From positions 62,001 through 126,000 of the forward strand of contig JADJPJ010000084.1 of assembly GCA_016713325.1 (NCBI GenBank): a stretch of 64,000 nucleotides of DNA, given 5' to 3'. Below the pieces are notes generated by a model that had not been told where the DNA came from, searched no databases, and worked only from the letters and a program-made list of their open reading frames with translations. A program made the position numbers and the translations under genes. Numbering within the stretch: position 1 is the stretch's first letter; each line of letters starts with the position of its first letter. Of the stretch, positions 7,988 to 16,388 are shown one piece after another. This stretch comes from Candidatus Flexifilum affinis. Its GTDB lineage: Bacteria; Chloroflexota; Anaerolineae; Aggregatilineales; Phototrophicaceae.

Positions 7988-9433
7988 TCACCGCCCGACC
8001 GCATACACGTCTGTCAGCGTGATTCCGTCATCGCTGAGGATCAGTTCACGCACCTGGTTGGTATGCCCGGTCCCGCGTGACTTCACGATCGTGAGCGCCC
8101 GGTTGCGTTCCCCGCCGCGCACCACGTAGGAGAGGTGAATCCAGGTATCCGCAATGGTAGACACCCGGATGCTGGTGCCTTCTGCTTCGGCATCGGAGCC
8201 TTCCAACAGGCTGGTGCACACCACCGTGATGCCCTCCGATTTTGCCAGCCGCAGCAGCCACAGCCCCATACGCTCCGCCATAAACGGTTCGCCGGTTTTG
8301 ACAAACGCCGACAGCGGATCGATCACCAGGCAGGCAGGCTTGAATTCATACAGGAGGTCCCGGACGGCGATCAGGTGCTTTACTGAATTGGTGGCAATCG
8401 TGTCGCCGGAATACAGCCGCAGCAAGCCCGCATCAATGTGTGGCTGCAGGTTCACGCCCACCGACCGCAGGTTGCGGACAATTTCGCTGCCCCCTTCGTC
8501 AAAGCCGACATAGAGCGCGCGCTCGCCACGCTGACATGCCGCTTCGCTGAAGGCGCCGGACAGGGTTGATTTGGATGTGCCGGGCGCGCCCGTGATCAGC
8601 ACGCTGTTGCCCCGATAGTATCCGCCGTTGAGCATGGTGTCGAGGCGCGCAACGCCGCTCGAGACCCGCTCCAGGAGCGCCACCGGTTCCGGGCTTGACG
8701 GGCTGATCCCCACGATGTCGATGCCGGTCTGCCCGATATCCATGGGGAATTCATTCGGAGCAAAGGCCGAGCCGCGATACTTCAGAACACGAACCTCGCG
8801 GATGGCCACCTGTTCGTAGACGCGCTGATGAAGCTGCACGACGCAGTCGGATGCAAACTGGAGAAACTCATACGGAAAAATACGTTCATGCAGGATGCGG
8901 CTGGTAATGATGCCGCTGAGACCGCTGGTTTGCAGCCAGTCCAGCACGCGGTACACCTCCTGGCGTTCGGCGACCGGATCGTTGAGCAGATTCAGCAGGA
9001 CATCCAGGGAATCGAAGACGATGCGCCTGGCGCCCAATTCAGCGACTTTGGCTTGAAGCGTGGCGAGCATCCCGATCAGGTCGAAATCACCCGTCTGGAT
9101 CATGTCGGGCGACAGGCGGGCATTCAGGAAAAATAGTTTCTCTCGCTCCAGAGCGAGCAAATCCCAGCCAAAGGTCGCCGCGTTCTCGATAAGCTGCTGT
9201 GACTGCTCTTCAAAAGCGACAAATATCCCCGGCTCGTCCCACTGGCTGGCCCCGTTGACCAGGGTTTGCAGCGCAAAGACGGTCTTGCCGCTGCCCGACT
9301 CGCCCACCACGAGCGTCACTCGCCGGCGCGGTAAGCCGCCGAACGTGATGGCGTCAAACCCCTCAATCCCGGTCGGCATCTTGTCGACAGCATTTGCCGG
9401 TTGAGGTGCGTTTCGAAGTGACATTCGGTTCAC
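7988..9433 (-). CDS. kaiC: KaiC-family clock ATPase with two RecA domains
   Basis: 481 residues with two RecA/KaiC domains. CI has a Walker A GESGSGKT (44-51) and a catalytic Glu pair in FVAFEEQ (75-76). CII has a Walker A GAPGTSKST (282-290). The autophosphorylation pair of cyanobacterial KaiC (S431/T432) is kept as RVSTIADT (S425/T426), and the residue matching T426 of that protein is also Thr. In CII the Glu pair is changed to DE (YVGFDEGG), so the residue matching the proposed general base E318 is Asp. KaiC forms hexamers that hydrolyse ATP slowly and cycle between phosphorylated states. It is the first gene of the kaiC / coiled-coil / kaiB / kinase operon. The ATG at 9433 has no strong ribosome-binding site. 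Confidence 0.95.
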   Translation of the reverse strand: MNRMSLRNAPQPANAVDKMPTGIEGFDAITFGGLPRRRVTLVVGESGSGKTVFALQTLVNGASQWDEPGIFVAFEEQSQQLIENAATFGWDLLALEREKLFFLNARLSPDMIQTGDFDLIGMLATLQAKVAELGARRIVFDSLDVLLNLLNDPVAERQEVYRVLDWLQTSGLSGIITSRILHERIFPYEFLQFASDCVVQLHQRVYEQVAIREVRVLKYRGSAFAPNEFPMDIGQTGIDIVGISPSSPEPVALLERVSSGVARLDTMLNGGYYRGNSVLITGAPGTSKSTLSGAFSEAACQRGERALYVGFDEGGSEIVRNLRSVGVNLQPHIDAGLLRLYSGDTIATNSVKHLIAVRDLLYEFKPACLVIDPLSAFVKTGEPFMAERMGLWLLRLAKSEGITVVCTSLLEGSDAEAEGTSIRVSTIADTWIHLSYVVRGGERNRALTIVKSRGTGHTNQVRELILSDDGITLTDVYAVGR

Positions 9434-9829
9434 TCCTCAATTGACCGCTAACTCCACTGTTTGCCAAAACACAAATGGAACACAGAAGGGTTATGCGAAG
9501 AGATACTCTGTCATAGTATAGCCTCGAATGGCTCACCGGATGTAATGCGCGATTTTACGCTGTGGCGGCCTGACCGCAGCGGGGTTTGCTGAATGCGGAC
9601 GCCTTGAGGATTTGCGGCAGGTCGCCGAGCGCGGCGGGGTGGACCGGCGAACTGGCCACCCTTCACGATCGATTCAGTCTGTACGTCCCTCGGTCAGTAC
9701 GGATTAAGTCGTCGTAGGTGGTTCCGTGATTCGCGGGAGCATTGGCGCACATGAGTGATGTGATGTGTGTTCTGATTGTACTCTCGGCGTACTTGGTTCC
9801 CGCCGCCTTCATGCGATGCAGTACATCGC
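9434..9829. other. Non-coding stretch upstream of kaiC
   Basis: No convincing gene. On the minus strand a TATACTAT stretch (about 9513-9520) may be the -10 region of the kai operon, giving a leader of about 75 bases. The part 9540-9720 is GC-rich and may hold a decayed gene end, but I could not assign it. Confidence 0.4.
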
Positions 9830-10114
9830 TCACTGAGAATTCTTCGCGTCCTGTTTCTGCGATAATCGCTTGAACTGTGTTGAGAATCTCATCACGACAG
9901 GTCCCTGGGTACGGTTCCGTCCTTCGGGCATGTGCTCAAGCCGCCGGAGTTGGTCACGCCTCTCCTGGATATAGACGTACAGCGCTTCGAGTTCATCGGC
10001 CGATAGCGTCTTGACGACTTTCGCATTAAATCCGCCAATGTCACCGCTCGTCCTCCTTGTTGCCCGCGCCCTTACTTCGGCGACATGGATTGACCCTATC
10101 CTGCCGAATGCCAA
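9830..10114 (-). CDS. Small hypothetical protein, possibly a decayed gene end
   Basis: A 94-codon frame. Residues about 34-60 (KTLSADELEALYVYIQERRD) look like real amphipathic helix, but the N-terminal part overlaps copy B of the dispersed ~48-bp repeat and reads poorly. No family recognised and no clear ribosome-binding site. It lies just beyond the 3' end of the decayed NB-ARC gene on the same strand and could be a separate remnant. Confidence 0.3.
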   Translation of the reverse strand: MAFGRIGSIHVAEVRARATRRTSGDIGGFNAKVVKTLSADELEALYVYIQERRDQLRRLEHMPEGRNRTQGPVVMRFSTQFKRLSQKQDAKNSQ

Positions 10115-10120
10115 ACTCCA
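10073..10120 (-). repeat. Dispersed ~48-bp repeat, copy B
   Basis: Aligns with 3003-3050 and 14445-14492. It is the most diverged copy in the middle section but shares ACTTCGGCGACA with copy A and CCGAATGCCAAACTCC with copy C. Copies B and C flank the AT-richer NB-ARC island on its two sides, in the same orientation. Confidence 0.5.
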
Positions 10121-10423
10121 GGCTGGCTTTCTTCACGATCGTTCCGCAAACGGGCTGGTTTAACCTTAACATCGGATCCTGTTTGAGCGCAGTCAGCCTG
10201 GAGTTACTTCGCAGAGCATTCCATAGATATCTGCCCAATCGTCATCAAGCCAACTTTGGATGCGCGTCATCTCTTTGAACAGTGAGAATCCAAGTTGTAG
10301 GCTATATGAATCGAAAAGTTCAGCCCAATCCTCTAGCGCTCGTTCCCATTCCTAAAAAGCGATGGTTCATAATCTCGCATAGCCTGGGCGATGTTTCCTA
10401 CTCTAATCTGCGCGCTTATCCAT

Positions 10424-11383
10424 TCATATTGCACAGGTTCCCATTGGCCGTAGCTTTTCTCTCTGAACAATCGCGTTTGCAGCGTCAAACATCTCGCGGG
10501 CCTTGTCTGTCATGCCTTTGGCCAATAACTCTGATGCATAGAGTCCCAGGGCTCGAGCATGCCCGATCCCACTGCTTGGTTTTTCGACAACCCAGTTGTT
10601 CGAGGCTAAGCGTGAGGTGCGATAGAAGCTCCAAATCAGGTGGTTCCATGCATCGTCCGTATTTGCATTTCGAGCTAGTTCGATAGCACGTTCATAGATC
10701 TCTTCTGCGTCATCAACTTGCTCTTCCTCCAACATTGATTCTGCAATACGACATGATGCAGCGACCGGGCTATCTGAGACTATCAAGTCAATGATTTGCA
10801 TTGCCCTCTCGTGGTCCCTTAGGGTCGTCAACGCGTGAACAATCGCTACCAATTTCCAATCACGAGCGAGAGCATCAGCTGAGTTGATTTGTTCGATAGC
10901 CGCATCGACCTTCTGGGCATAGACTAGCAGCGCAAGGTATGCTTCATCTGTCTGTACTGAGCTATCATGAAGTTCAGAATAGGCGAGTTGAACCTTGTGT
11001 AGCAGATCTTCAGCGCGCTCTGGTCTTTCCAACGCAAGGTACAGGATAGCCGTCTCGGTAAGGATCTCGATAGATTCCCCAGGCGAAGTGCTGGCAGTCT
11101 CGAGTTCAGCTAATTCATTCTCTATTGTAGACATGAGCTCTGCGAACTCAACTTCTCTTTCTTGGGCTCTCAACGTTATGGCTAGACGAGCGAGACTTCT
11201 ACCGCGGTAAGGCAAATATGTGAGCTTGTTGGCTACCGTGTGTGCGGCGACAAATTGCCCGTAGTTTAGAAGCAAGCGAAATGCACTCAGATACTTATTG
11301 GAGTATTCTAGTTTCTGCGTCGCTCGAATCGGACTTTGTAGATGCTGTTCCAACCAACCTTGTTGCGTATTCTGCATAACCAT
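10424..11383 (-). CDS. Helical-repeat fragment 2 of the NB-ARC protein
   Basis: 319 codons of TPR-like helices (TETAILYLALERPERAEDLL, AEEIYERAIELARNANTDDA, ELLAKGMTDKAREMFDAANA). It ends at 10424 in residues GTCAI. The C-terminus appears to carry on in other frames down to 10193 (for example SWLDDDWADIYGMLCE). No independent ribosome-binding site is evident, so it is read here as part of the same broken gene rather than a separate protein. Confidence 0.55.
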   Translation of the reverse strand: MVMQNTQQGWLEQHLQSPIRATQKLEYSNKYLSAFRLLLNYGQFVAAHTVANKLTYLPYRGRSLARLAITLRAQEREVEFAELMSTIENELAELETASTSPGESIEILTETAILYLALERPERAEDLLHKVQLAYSELHDSSVQTDEAYLALLVYAQKVDAAIEQINSADALARDWKLVAIVHALTTLRDHERAMQIIDLIVSDSPVAASCRIAESMLEEEQVDDAEEIYERAIELARNANTDDAWNHLIWSFYRTSRLASNNWVVEKPSSGIGHARALGLYASELLAKGMTDKAREMFDAANAIVQREKLRPMGTCAI

Positions 11384-11611
11384 GCTTAGCTAGCTCATAG
11401 GGAGAGTCTGCGAGATACATGATCCCGAATGTCTGGATCTGTGATCTCCTTGAACAACTTCAATGCATCGGGCATCATCTCCCAAATGAGCCAAATGCAG
11501 ACATATCTCCTTCACTGCACTTTCCTGCCAGTAGACAAGAGCGGAAATAGCTCAAGGCCTGAACAGCACCTAGGAGTTGTTGCGTTTCGAGAAGTTTCCT
11601 CACCGTCGTGT

Positions 11612-12667
11612 TTAGACCGGTTTCTCCATCAACTCCGCCATTGGCTCTGCACGTGGAATTGCGAGATCAAGGCTTCGTGTCGCCTCTTCTTCTCTCTGAT
11701 ATTTGTGGCATTGCGCAGCAATTTCACCAAGGGCGACAACTTTGTGGAATACATTCTCTATTTCTAATGCTGCTCTCAAGGCATATTCATAGCTCTCGAT
11801 ATCCACAAGTCTCGATATCACGAAGGCATTTGTGTATAGGTTGTTTTCGTGTCGTAAGCTAAAAATGCTCCTGACAGCTTGCTCGTATTCGTGTTTGTAA
11901 CCCATCAGTTCGTATGCATTTATCAAGGTCTCGACATATGCTCTGCTGTCCGCGGAGCCGTTTATCCTCGTAAGCAATCGCTGATACACCTGTTGAAGCA
12001 GGTCGGCGTCATCCAATTTCTTTACGCGGGTGAGCACCGCAAATACGGAGCTAACGTGATCGTATTTGGTTAAGCCTTTATCCAATTCCGCTATGGCATC
12101 ACTGATTAGCCTATGGGATGTGGATACCGATTCGTGGCGGGCCCATCTCCACGCCAAATCTGCAAGACTTGTTGCTCTATCCTCAGGGAAAGGAATTGCG
12201 TTTATCTGCTGTCGTAACCGCTCAAGAGTAAAAGGTGGTTCTTGGTTCTTCTCCCGAAAAGCGTCCTGAACAGCCAATAGCGCTTGTACTCGACTATTCG
12301 GATCCGGTTGGAGGTATGCCAATCGAACGGCCTCATTTTCTCGATTGAGCCAGACCAGGGCCTTCAGTTCCTCATCGCCTATTCTCTCAATCTTGTGTTG
12401 AGATACCCAACTAGCAACTTTCAATAACACGAGGGTTGTTATCTGTTCAGCTGTCTGAAGAGGATCCTTGAATCTCGCGATAGCAGCGTCGACGTCACTG
12501 CCAAAGCTCCTATTGATACTTGAGTTGCTCAACTTTGTGAGCATCCACTGTGGAGAGTTGAGCAACAAACTGAATAGCTCGGCTTCCAAACCAGCTTCAA
12601 TCAAGTGGTAACTCAGATACTCAAATAAATACCCGTCATTTTGGTCCATTGGTCCACCCCCGCACAC
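11612..12667 (-). CDS. Helical-repeat fragment 1 of the NB-ARC protein
   Basis: 351 codons. The opening DGYLFEYLSYHLIEAGLEAE is the segment that follows the winged helix in NB-ARC/TPR proteins. The remainder is a series of paired helices (for example EDRATSLADLAWRWARHESV and VETLINAYELMGYKHEYEQA) typical of TPR-like sensor regions. The initial MCGGGP residues are out of context, so this is not a true start. It ends where another frame takes over near 11612. Confidence 0.55.
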   Translation of the reverse strand: MCGGGPMDQNDGYLFEYLSYHLIEAGLEAELFSLLLNSPQWMLTKLSNSSINRSFGSDVDAAIARFKDPLQTAEQITTLVLLKVASWVSQHKIERIGDEELKALVWLNRENEAVRLAYLQPDPNSRVQALLAVQDAFREKNQEPPFTLERLRQQINAIPFPEDRATSLADLAWRWARHESVSTSHRLISDAIAELDKGLTKYDHVSSVFAVLTRVKKLDDADLLQQVYQRLLTRINGSADSRAYVETLINAYELMGYKHEYEQAVRSIFSLRHENNLYTNAFVISRLVDIESYEYALRAALEIENVFHKVVALGEIAAQCHKYQREEEATRSLDLAIPRAEPMAELMEKPV

Positions 12668-13287
12668 AGTTCACGATATGCATCGATAAGCTCTTTATGC
12701 ATTGTGGTTGAGTTGATTTCCTGCATCTGAACTAGGAAGTCGTGATGTAGTGTGTGGAGCGAGAATAGCCTTTTGCCCAGGAAATCATGGACCTGCAAAA
12801 AGCTCTCTTCGAAGCAGAGAAAGTGTCTGTTTTGCTGTGACGCGATCAAATCCTGCGTTTCGCCATAACAAGAGCAGGAGTTCTTCGGGGATCTGAATAT
12901 TCGGTGGGAAGACAGTGAGTTTCTTGTATAGTGACAGCGCTTGTGGAAATGTGTCGCTAATCTTGTCTAGGCTATTCTGGATTGCTGAAAAAACGCTTCT
13001 ATGTGGAAAGTAGGAATTTCCCTTGCAACACTCAGAAACTGCGCATCATCAAACGTAGCAAGAACTTCTTCCCCAGGTGAGTCCGTCGCTGAGCATTGCG
13101 CCAGCAACTACCAACCCGAAAGGCAGGTATCCGCAACGCTCACAGAGACGACGGCCAATCTCAGGCAATTCTGCTGTTTCTTGTCCAGTAAAATTGCCAA
13201 GTAGTCTTGTAGCTTCAACCTCACTTAGGGGGCCAACTTCATGCTCCCGTGCGTTGATCAGCTGTAGCATTTCACCACGCTGCGTTG

Positions 13288-13878
13288 TCAAAAGAAGTGC
13301 TGAATTGAGGAAATTACATTCCTAAATACCTCTAGCTGGTATTGATCCCAAACATCATCAAGAACGATTAGGTAAGCTCTGTCTTGAAGTGCCTGGCGTA
13401 GAGCGGCCTGGATTTCTTCTATTTCCGAACCAGATTTAGGGTCTTCTTCAACCGCAACAAGTGCGGTCATAAGCTTAGAGGTCAGATTAATAGTCTCCGA
13501 TCCCAAGGAAACCCAGATCACACCGTTTTCAAAGCGCTCCTTGATAAGTTGTGATTGAGTAACTACATAGGCCTCAGTGGATTTGCCTGACCCACTCATT
13601 CCTGTTAAGGCTACAAGCTGTTCCCCCAACAGAAGAGACGAGATGATTGCGTCAGTTACATCTGGCCTATCTACAAGAAACTCAGATGCCTGATACGGAA
13701 TACTCTCTATCCGACGCACTCGCTGCGTGGGGTGTCTATCTAAAATCAGATAATTCAAAGAACGCAAAATCTCGTCAGGTGCAGTGTGCGTCTCCGAATG
13801 TTGCTCCTCAGCTCTTAGTAGAAACTCTCGGAAACTGTGATCAACTTCCTCTAAGGGCGATGAGGCTTTCATATTCAC
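13288..13878 (-). CDS. NB-ARC fragment: N-terminus and nucleotide-binding core
   Basis: First readable piece of the decayed STAND gene. After about 90 residues without a recognisable effector domain comes QLVALTGMSGSGKSTEAYVV (P-loop) and, about 90 residues on, AYLIVLDDVWDQYQLEVF (Walker B). The start is GTG at 13878 (or the ATG two codons on), overlapping the upstream stop TGA at 13875-13877. The frame ends in IQHFF where one base is off; the sensor-1 strand continues in the next frame. Confidence 0.6.
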   Translation of the reverse strand: MNMKASSPLEEVDHSFREFLLRAEEQHSETHTAPDEILRSLNYLILDRHPTQRVRRIESIPYQASEFLVDRPDVTDAIISSLLLGEQLVALTGMSGSGKSTEAYVVTQSQLIKERFENGVIWVSLGSETINLTSKLMTALVAVEEDPKSGSEIEEIQAALRQALQDRAYLIVLDDVWDQYQLEVFRNVISSIQHFF

Positions 13879-14247
13879 CGGTTAAGTTTTCGTACAACTC
13901 CCTCCAATTGATGAAGCGCAGCGTCTAGTTCTTGTTCCGAAAACTCGTTGTTAGCGACCCTGTCGATAATGGAAGGGACGAGGTTGGATGCAATGGAAGA
14001 GATAGTTACTAGAACCGGGTAAGTTATTGCTAGGCTAGGAGTTGTTGCGCATGTGTCGTTAGTGCAATAAGCGAAGAGTGAACCGCCATAAGTAACATAG
14101 AAAACACTTTATTTGCCCTCTTCTTGTCGTTGACAAAGTCTTTGATTCTCTGGATGGCCTGCATGACTCTATTGGGGTCGAAGTGGGTTGCGAACCGGTC
14201 GCAGTAGCTCTCCAGTGTCTATAGCTTGTTGCTTAGCTCGAAGTCAT
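13875..14247 (-). pseudogene. Small membrane-protein gene preceding the NB-ARC gene, frameshifted
   Basis: Starting at the ATG at 14247 (MHDFELSNKL), the protein can be followed through two or three frame changes. First comes a helical part (SYCDRFATHFDPNRVMQAIQ, then RIKDFVNDKKRANKVF), then hydrophobic stretches (SMLLMAVHSSLIALTT and ITYPVLVTISSIASNL), then a charged tail (NNEFSEQELDAALHQLEGVV) ending at a TGA that overlaps the GTG start of the NB-ARC gene. About 120 residues, likely with one or two membrane helices. The overlap implies a two-gene unit in which this could be the membrane effector or anchor of the STAND ATPase. Family not recognised; reconstruction is by eye. Confidence 0.45.
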
Positions 14248-14444
14248 GCATTAATGACCTAGGACATAGATGGTGAATGGGGTAATTGTTCCAAACAAAT
14301 CTATCCTATAGTATGGCTAGAACGCAGTTCGTCTGGTCAATGCCGTGGTCTGACTGAGGACTTGTACTTGGTACTGGCATGCGCCGCATGCAATCTGAGC
14401 TTCGGACGCGAAAAAGCACGCGGCGCCGCAGCCTAACCCGTAAT

Positions 14445-14492
14445 CACTTCGGCCCCATCCGGATCGCTCCATCCCGCCGAATGCCAAACTCC
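14445..14492 (-). repeat. Dispersed ~48-bp repeat, copy C
   Basis: Shares GGATCGCTCCA and CCCGCCGAA with copy A and GCCGAATGCCAAACTCC with copy B. It lies at the other edge of the AT-richer NB-ARC island from copy B, in the same orientation. Confidence 0.5.
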
Positions 14493-14576
14493 CCAATACG
14501 ATGCACTTGAACACGATTGACTACAGCCCATCCAGCTCCGCTCTCCGCAATCTGATTCTAGAAATCAGGAGGCCAG

Positions 14577-15296
14577 TTAGTTTTCGGCGCTTTTCACGTC
14601 TTTGGTAATGTCGCGCTGGAAGTCCCACGCCATGTAATCGAGGGTTAAAGGCAGGTCGAGTTCCAGCTTGCTAATGAACTGGACGCCTACTTTGATGTTG
14701 ACCGGACTGCAGTCCAGCAGATGCCCACCGTGCTGCAAGTCACTGGACAGGAAGTGCAGATGCAACCCCGGCACGTTCAGCGACGCCATATAGGTCGGCG
14801 TGAAAAATCCCACCAGTGTCCCCTCAATATCTTGAAAGTTGAACACAGGCTGATCCTTTGCCACCTCAACCAGCGGACGGTAGTGCTCCTGCTTGGGTAC
14901 AGAGCGTACCTTGACGTGGCGGAAGAAACCATCGATGCGCAGCGCGTAGAACATATTCTCTGAGGGCAGAAGCTTCATCAGCCAATCGAGGAAGCCCTTG
15001 TAGTCCATCTCACGGTCGGACTTGTCAAGCATGGGATTCCGGTAGAAGGTCACACAGGCAAAGGGTGTTTCGTGATCGCTGTCATCGACAACGGAAACAT
15101 GCCCGTCAGCCGTCACCTGATAGAAGACACCATCCATTAAGACCATTTCGCCATCGAGCTTATCGAACGTGCCTAGCCCAAAATCACCGTGCTTCTTCAC
15201 TTCGGTGAGGAGAATGTGTTCGCTGTAAATGCCCTCAACCAGCGCGTTGACGGGCGCGCACAGGTAGATGGTGCTGTGGTTCGGCGTTTGACTCAT
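14577..15296 (-). CDS. budA: Alpha-acetolactate decarboxylase
   Basis: 239 residues. The N-terminal HGDFGLGTFDKLDGEMVLMD and the zinc-binding segment PGLHLHFLSSDLQHGGHLLD, with its three His ligands, identify the family. The enzyme converts 2-acetolactate to acetoin and CO2, the committed step of acetoin/butanediol formation, and can also drain acetolactate away from valine and leucine synthesis. Length and domain order are normal. The ATG at 15296 follows an AAGGAGA ribosome-binding site by 6 bp. The upstream gene on the same strand, 139 bp away, is a short-chain dehydrogenase, but the gap suggests its own promoter. No acetolactate synthase is nearby. Confidence 0.93.
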   Translation of the reverse strand: MSQTPNHSTIYLCAPVNALVEGIYSEHILLTEVKKHGDFGLGTFDKLDGEMVLMDGVFYQVTADGHVSVVDDSDHETPFACVTFYRNPMLDKSDREMDYKGFLDWLMKLLPSENMFYALRIDGFFRHVKVRSVPKQEHYRPLVEVAKDQPVFNFQDIEGTLVGFFTPTYMASLNVPGLHLHFLSSDLQHGGHLLDCSPVNIKVGVQFISKLELDLPLTLDYMAWDFQRDITKDVKSAEN

Positions 15297-15435
15297 GACG
15301 TTCTCCTTACTCGGCGGCGCTTATTTCGCGATGTGTTTCCTTAGTCGCCTGTGGTTCCAGATCTATTTGGGTTGCGGTGACCGGTCTTTTCTTCATCACC
15401 GACATTGATGAGTATGTTAAAACAAGAAAATGAAC

Positions 15436-16197
15436 CTAGCGTATGCCCATCCGTATGCCACCATCCAGCCGGATCACCTCTCCGTTGAGCATCGGGTTCT
15501 CGATGATCGCCTGCGCCAGTTGGGCGTACTCCTCCGGCCGGCCCAGGCGCGAGGGGAACGGCACCTGCTGCCCCAGCGAGACGCGCGCCGCTTCCGGCAG
15601 GGACGCCATCAGCGGCGTGTCGAAGATCCCCGGCGCGATCGTCACCACGCGGATGCCGTCGCGCGACAGGTCGCGGGCGATCGGCAGGGTCATGCCGACG
15701 ATGCCGCCCTTCGACGCGCTGTAGGCCGCCTGCCCGATCTGCCCGTCGAACGCCGCCACCGAGGCCGTGTTGACGATCACCCCGCGCTCGCCCTCCTCGT
15801 TCGGCTCGTTCTGCTGCATGGCCGCCGCCGCCAGCCGGATCACGTTGAAGGTGCCGATCAGGTTGATGCGGATGACCGTCTCGAATACCTCCAGCGGGTG
15901 CGGCCCCTCTTTGGTCACGGTGCGCATGGCCATGCCCACCCCGGCGCAGTTGACGACGATGTGCAGGCCGCCGAATCGGTCGCGCGCCGTCTCCACCGCC
16001 GTGCCCACCTGATGCGGGTTCGTCACGTCGGCGGGCACGGCCACCATGTTCAGCTCCTGGGCCACCTCGGCGACGCGCTCGGCATCGCGGTCGACCAGGA
16101 GGACGTTGGCCCCGGCCGCGGCGAGGCGGCGGGCGGTCGCGGCGCCCAATCCACTGGCGGCGCCGGTCACGAGGGCAGTGCTCTGGGAAATGTTCAT
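15436..16197 (-). CDS. Short-chain dehydrogenase, type II 3-hydroxyacyl-CoA dehydrogenase-like
   Basis: 253 residues with the classical SDR marks: the NAD-binding [15 protein letters not shown] near the N-terminus, an Asp ending beta-2 (LLVDRD) that favours NAD(H), NCAG, and the catalytic Ser with YSASK. The insert [20 protein letters not shown] and the [10 protein letters not shown] segment resemble HSD10-type 3-hydroxy-2-methylbutyryl-CoA/3-hydroxyacyl-CoA dehydrogenases. An acetoin or diol dehydrogenase role is possible because of the neighbouring acetolactate decarboxylase but is less supported. The ATG at 16197 is chosen because GAGGAGAG lies just upstream; an in-frame ATG at 16212 overlaps that site. 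Confidence 0.9.
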   Translation of the reverse strand: MNISQSTALVTGAASGLGAATARRLAAAGANVLLVDRDAERVAEVAQELNMVAVPADVTNPHQVGTAVETARDRFGGLHIVVNCAGVGMAMRTVTKEGPHPLEVFETVIRINLIGTFNVIRLAAAAMQQNEPNEEGERGVIVNTASVAAFDGQIGQAAYSASKGGIVGMTLPIARDLSRDGIRVVTIAPGIFDTPLMASLPEAARVSLGQQVPFPSRLGRPEEYAQLAQAIIENPMLNGEVIRLDGGIRMGIR

Positions 16198-16224
16198 GAT
16201 CTCTCTCCTCAATAAGTCAGTTGT

Positions 16225-16388
16225 TCAAAACAGAGATGTTGTCCCCTCCGTAGGGACGGCATGGGTCATCCGATGGATGGATCGACCAACCATGGCATCG
16301 ATCAACACGGACGAGGCCTGCCTCGTCCCTGCCTGGTGTCACCCCTCGGCGCCGCTTCTTGGTGCGTGGGAGAAGCCAGGTGGTGACA
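16225..16388. other. Intergenic stretch with palindromes
   Basis: No gene seen. It holds short palindromes, notably GACGAGGC/GCCTCGTC around 16309-16328 and a CGTAGGGACGG box near 16250, similar in style to other hairpin repeats in the window. Confidence 0.4.

Larger units (their letters stand above)
10193..13878 (-). pseudogene. NB-ARC STAND ATPase with helical-repeat sensor, broken by many indels
   Basis: Piecing frames together gives one ancestral protein of about 1,200 residues. It has a short N-terminus, an NB-ARC ATPase with P-loop GMSGSGKST, Walker B LIVLDDVWDQ, a sensor-1 segment LLLTTQRGEM near 13270, and a GxP-type motif CGYLPFGL. A winged helix (LTVFPPNIQIPEELLLLLW, about 12870-12930) follows, then a linker (FSLHTLHHDFL), then long TPR-like helical repeats to a TGA at 10193-10195. 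Frame breaks are visible near 13290, 12960, 12850, 12640, 11600, 11390, 10420 and 10310. Such proteins (APAF1/NLR-like) sense a ligand through the C-terminal repeats, oligomerise and trigger an effector; many act in anti-phage defence. The region is clearly AT-richer than its surroundings, which suggests transfer. The GTG start overlaps the stop of an upstream small gene. Confidence 0.75.

Noticed and set aside
9540..9720. A possible gene remnant on either strand upstream of kaiC
   Set aside because: Short readable stretches exist, but I could not link them to any family or to a start and stop.
15436..16197. Calling the SDR an acetoin/butanediol dehydrogenase from its neighbour budA
   Set aside because: The sequence resembles type II 3-hydroxyacyl-CoA dehydrogenases more, and a 139-bp gap separates the genes.
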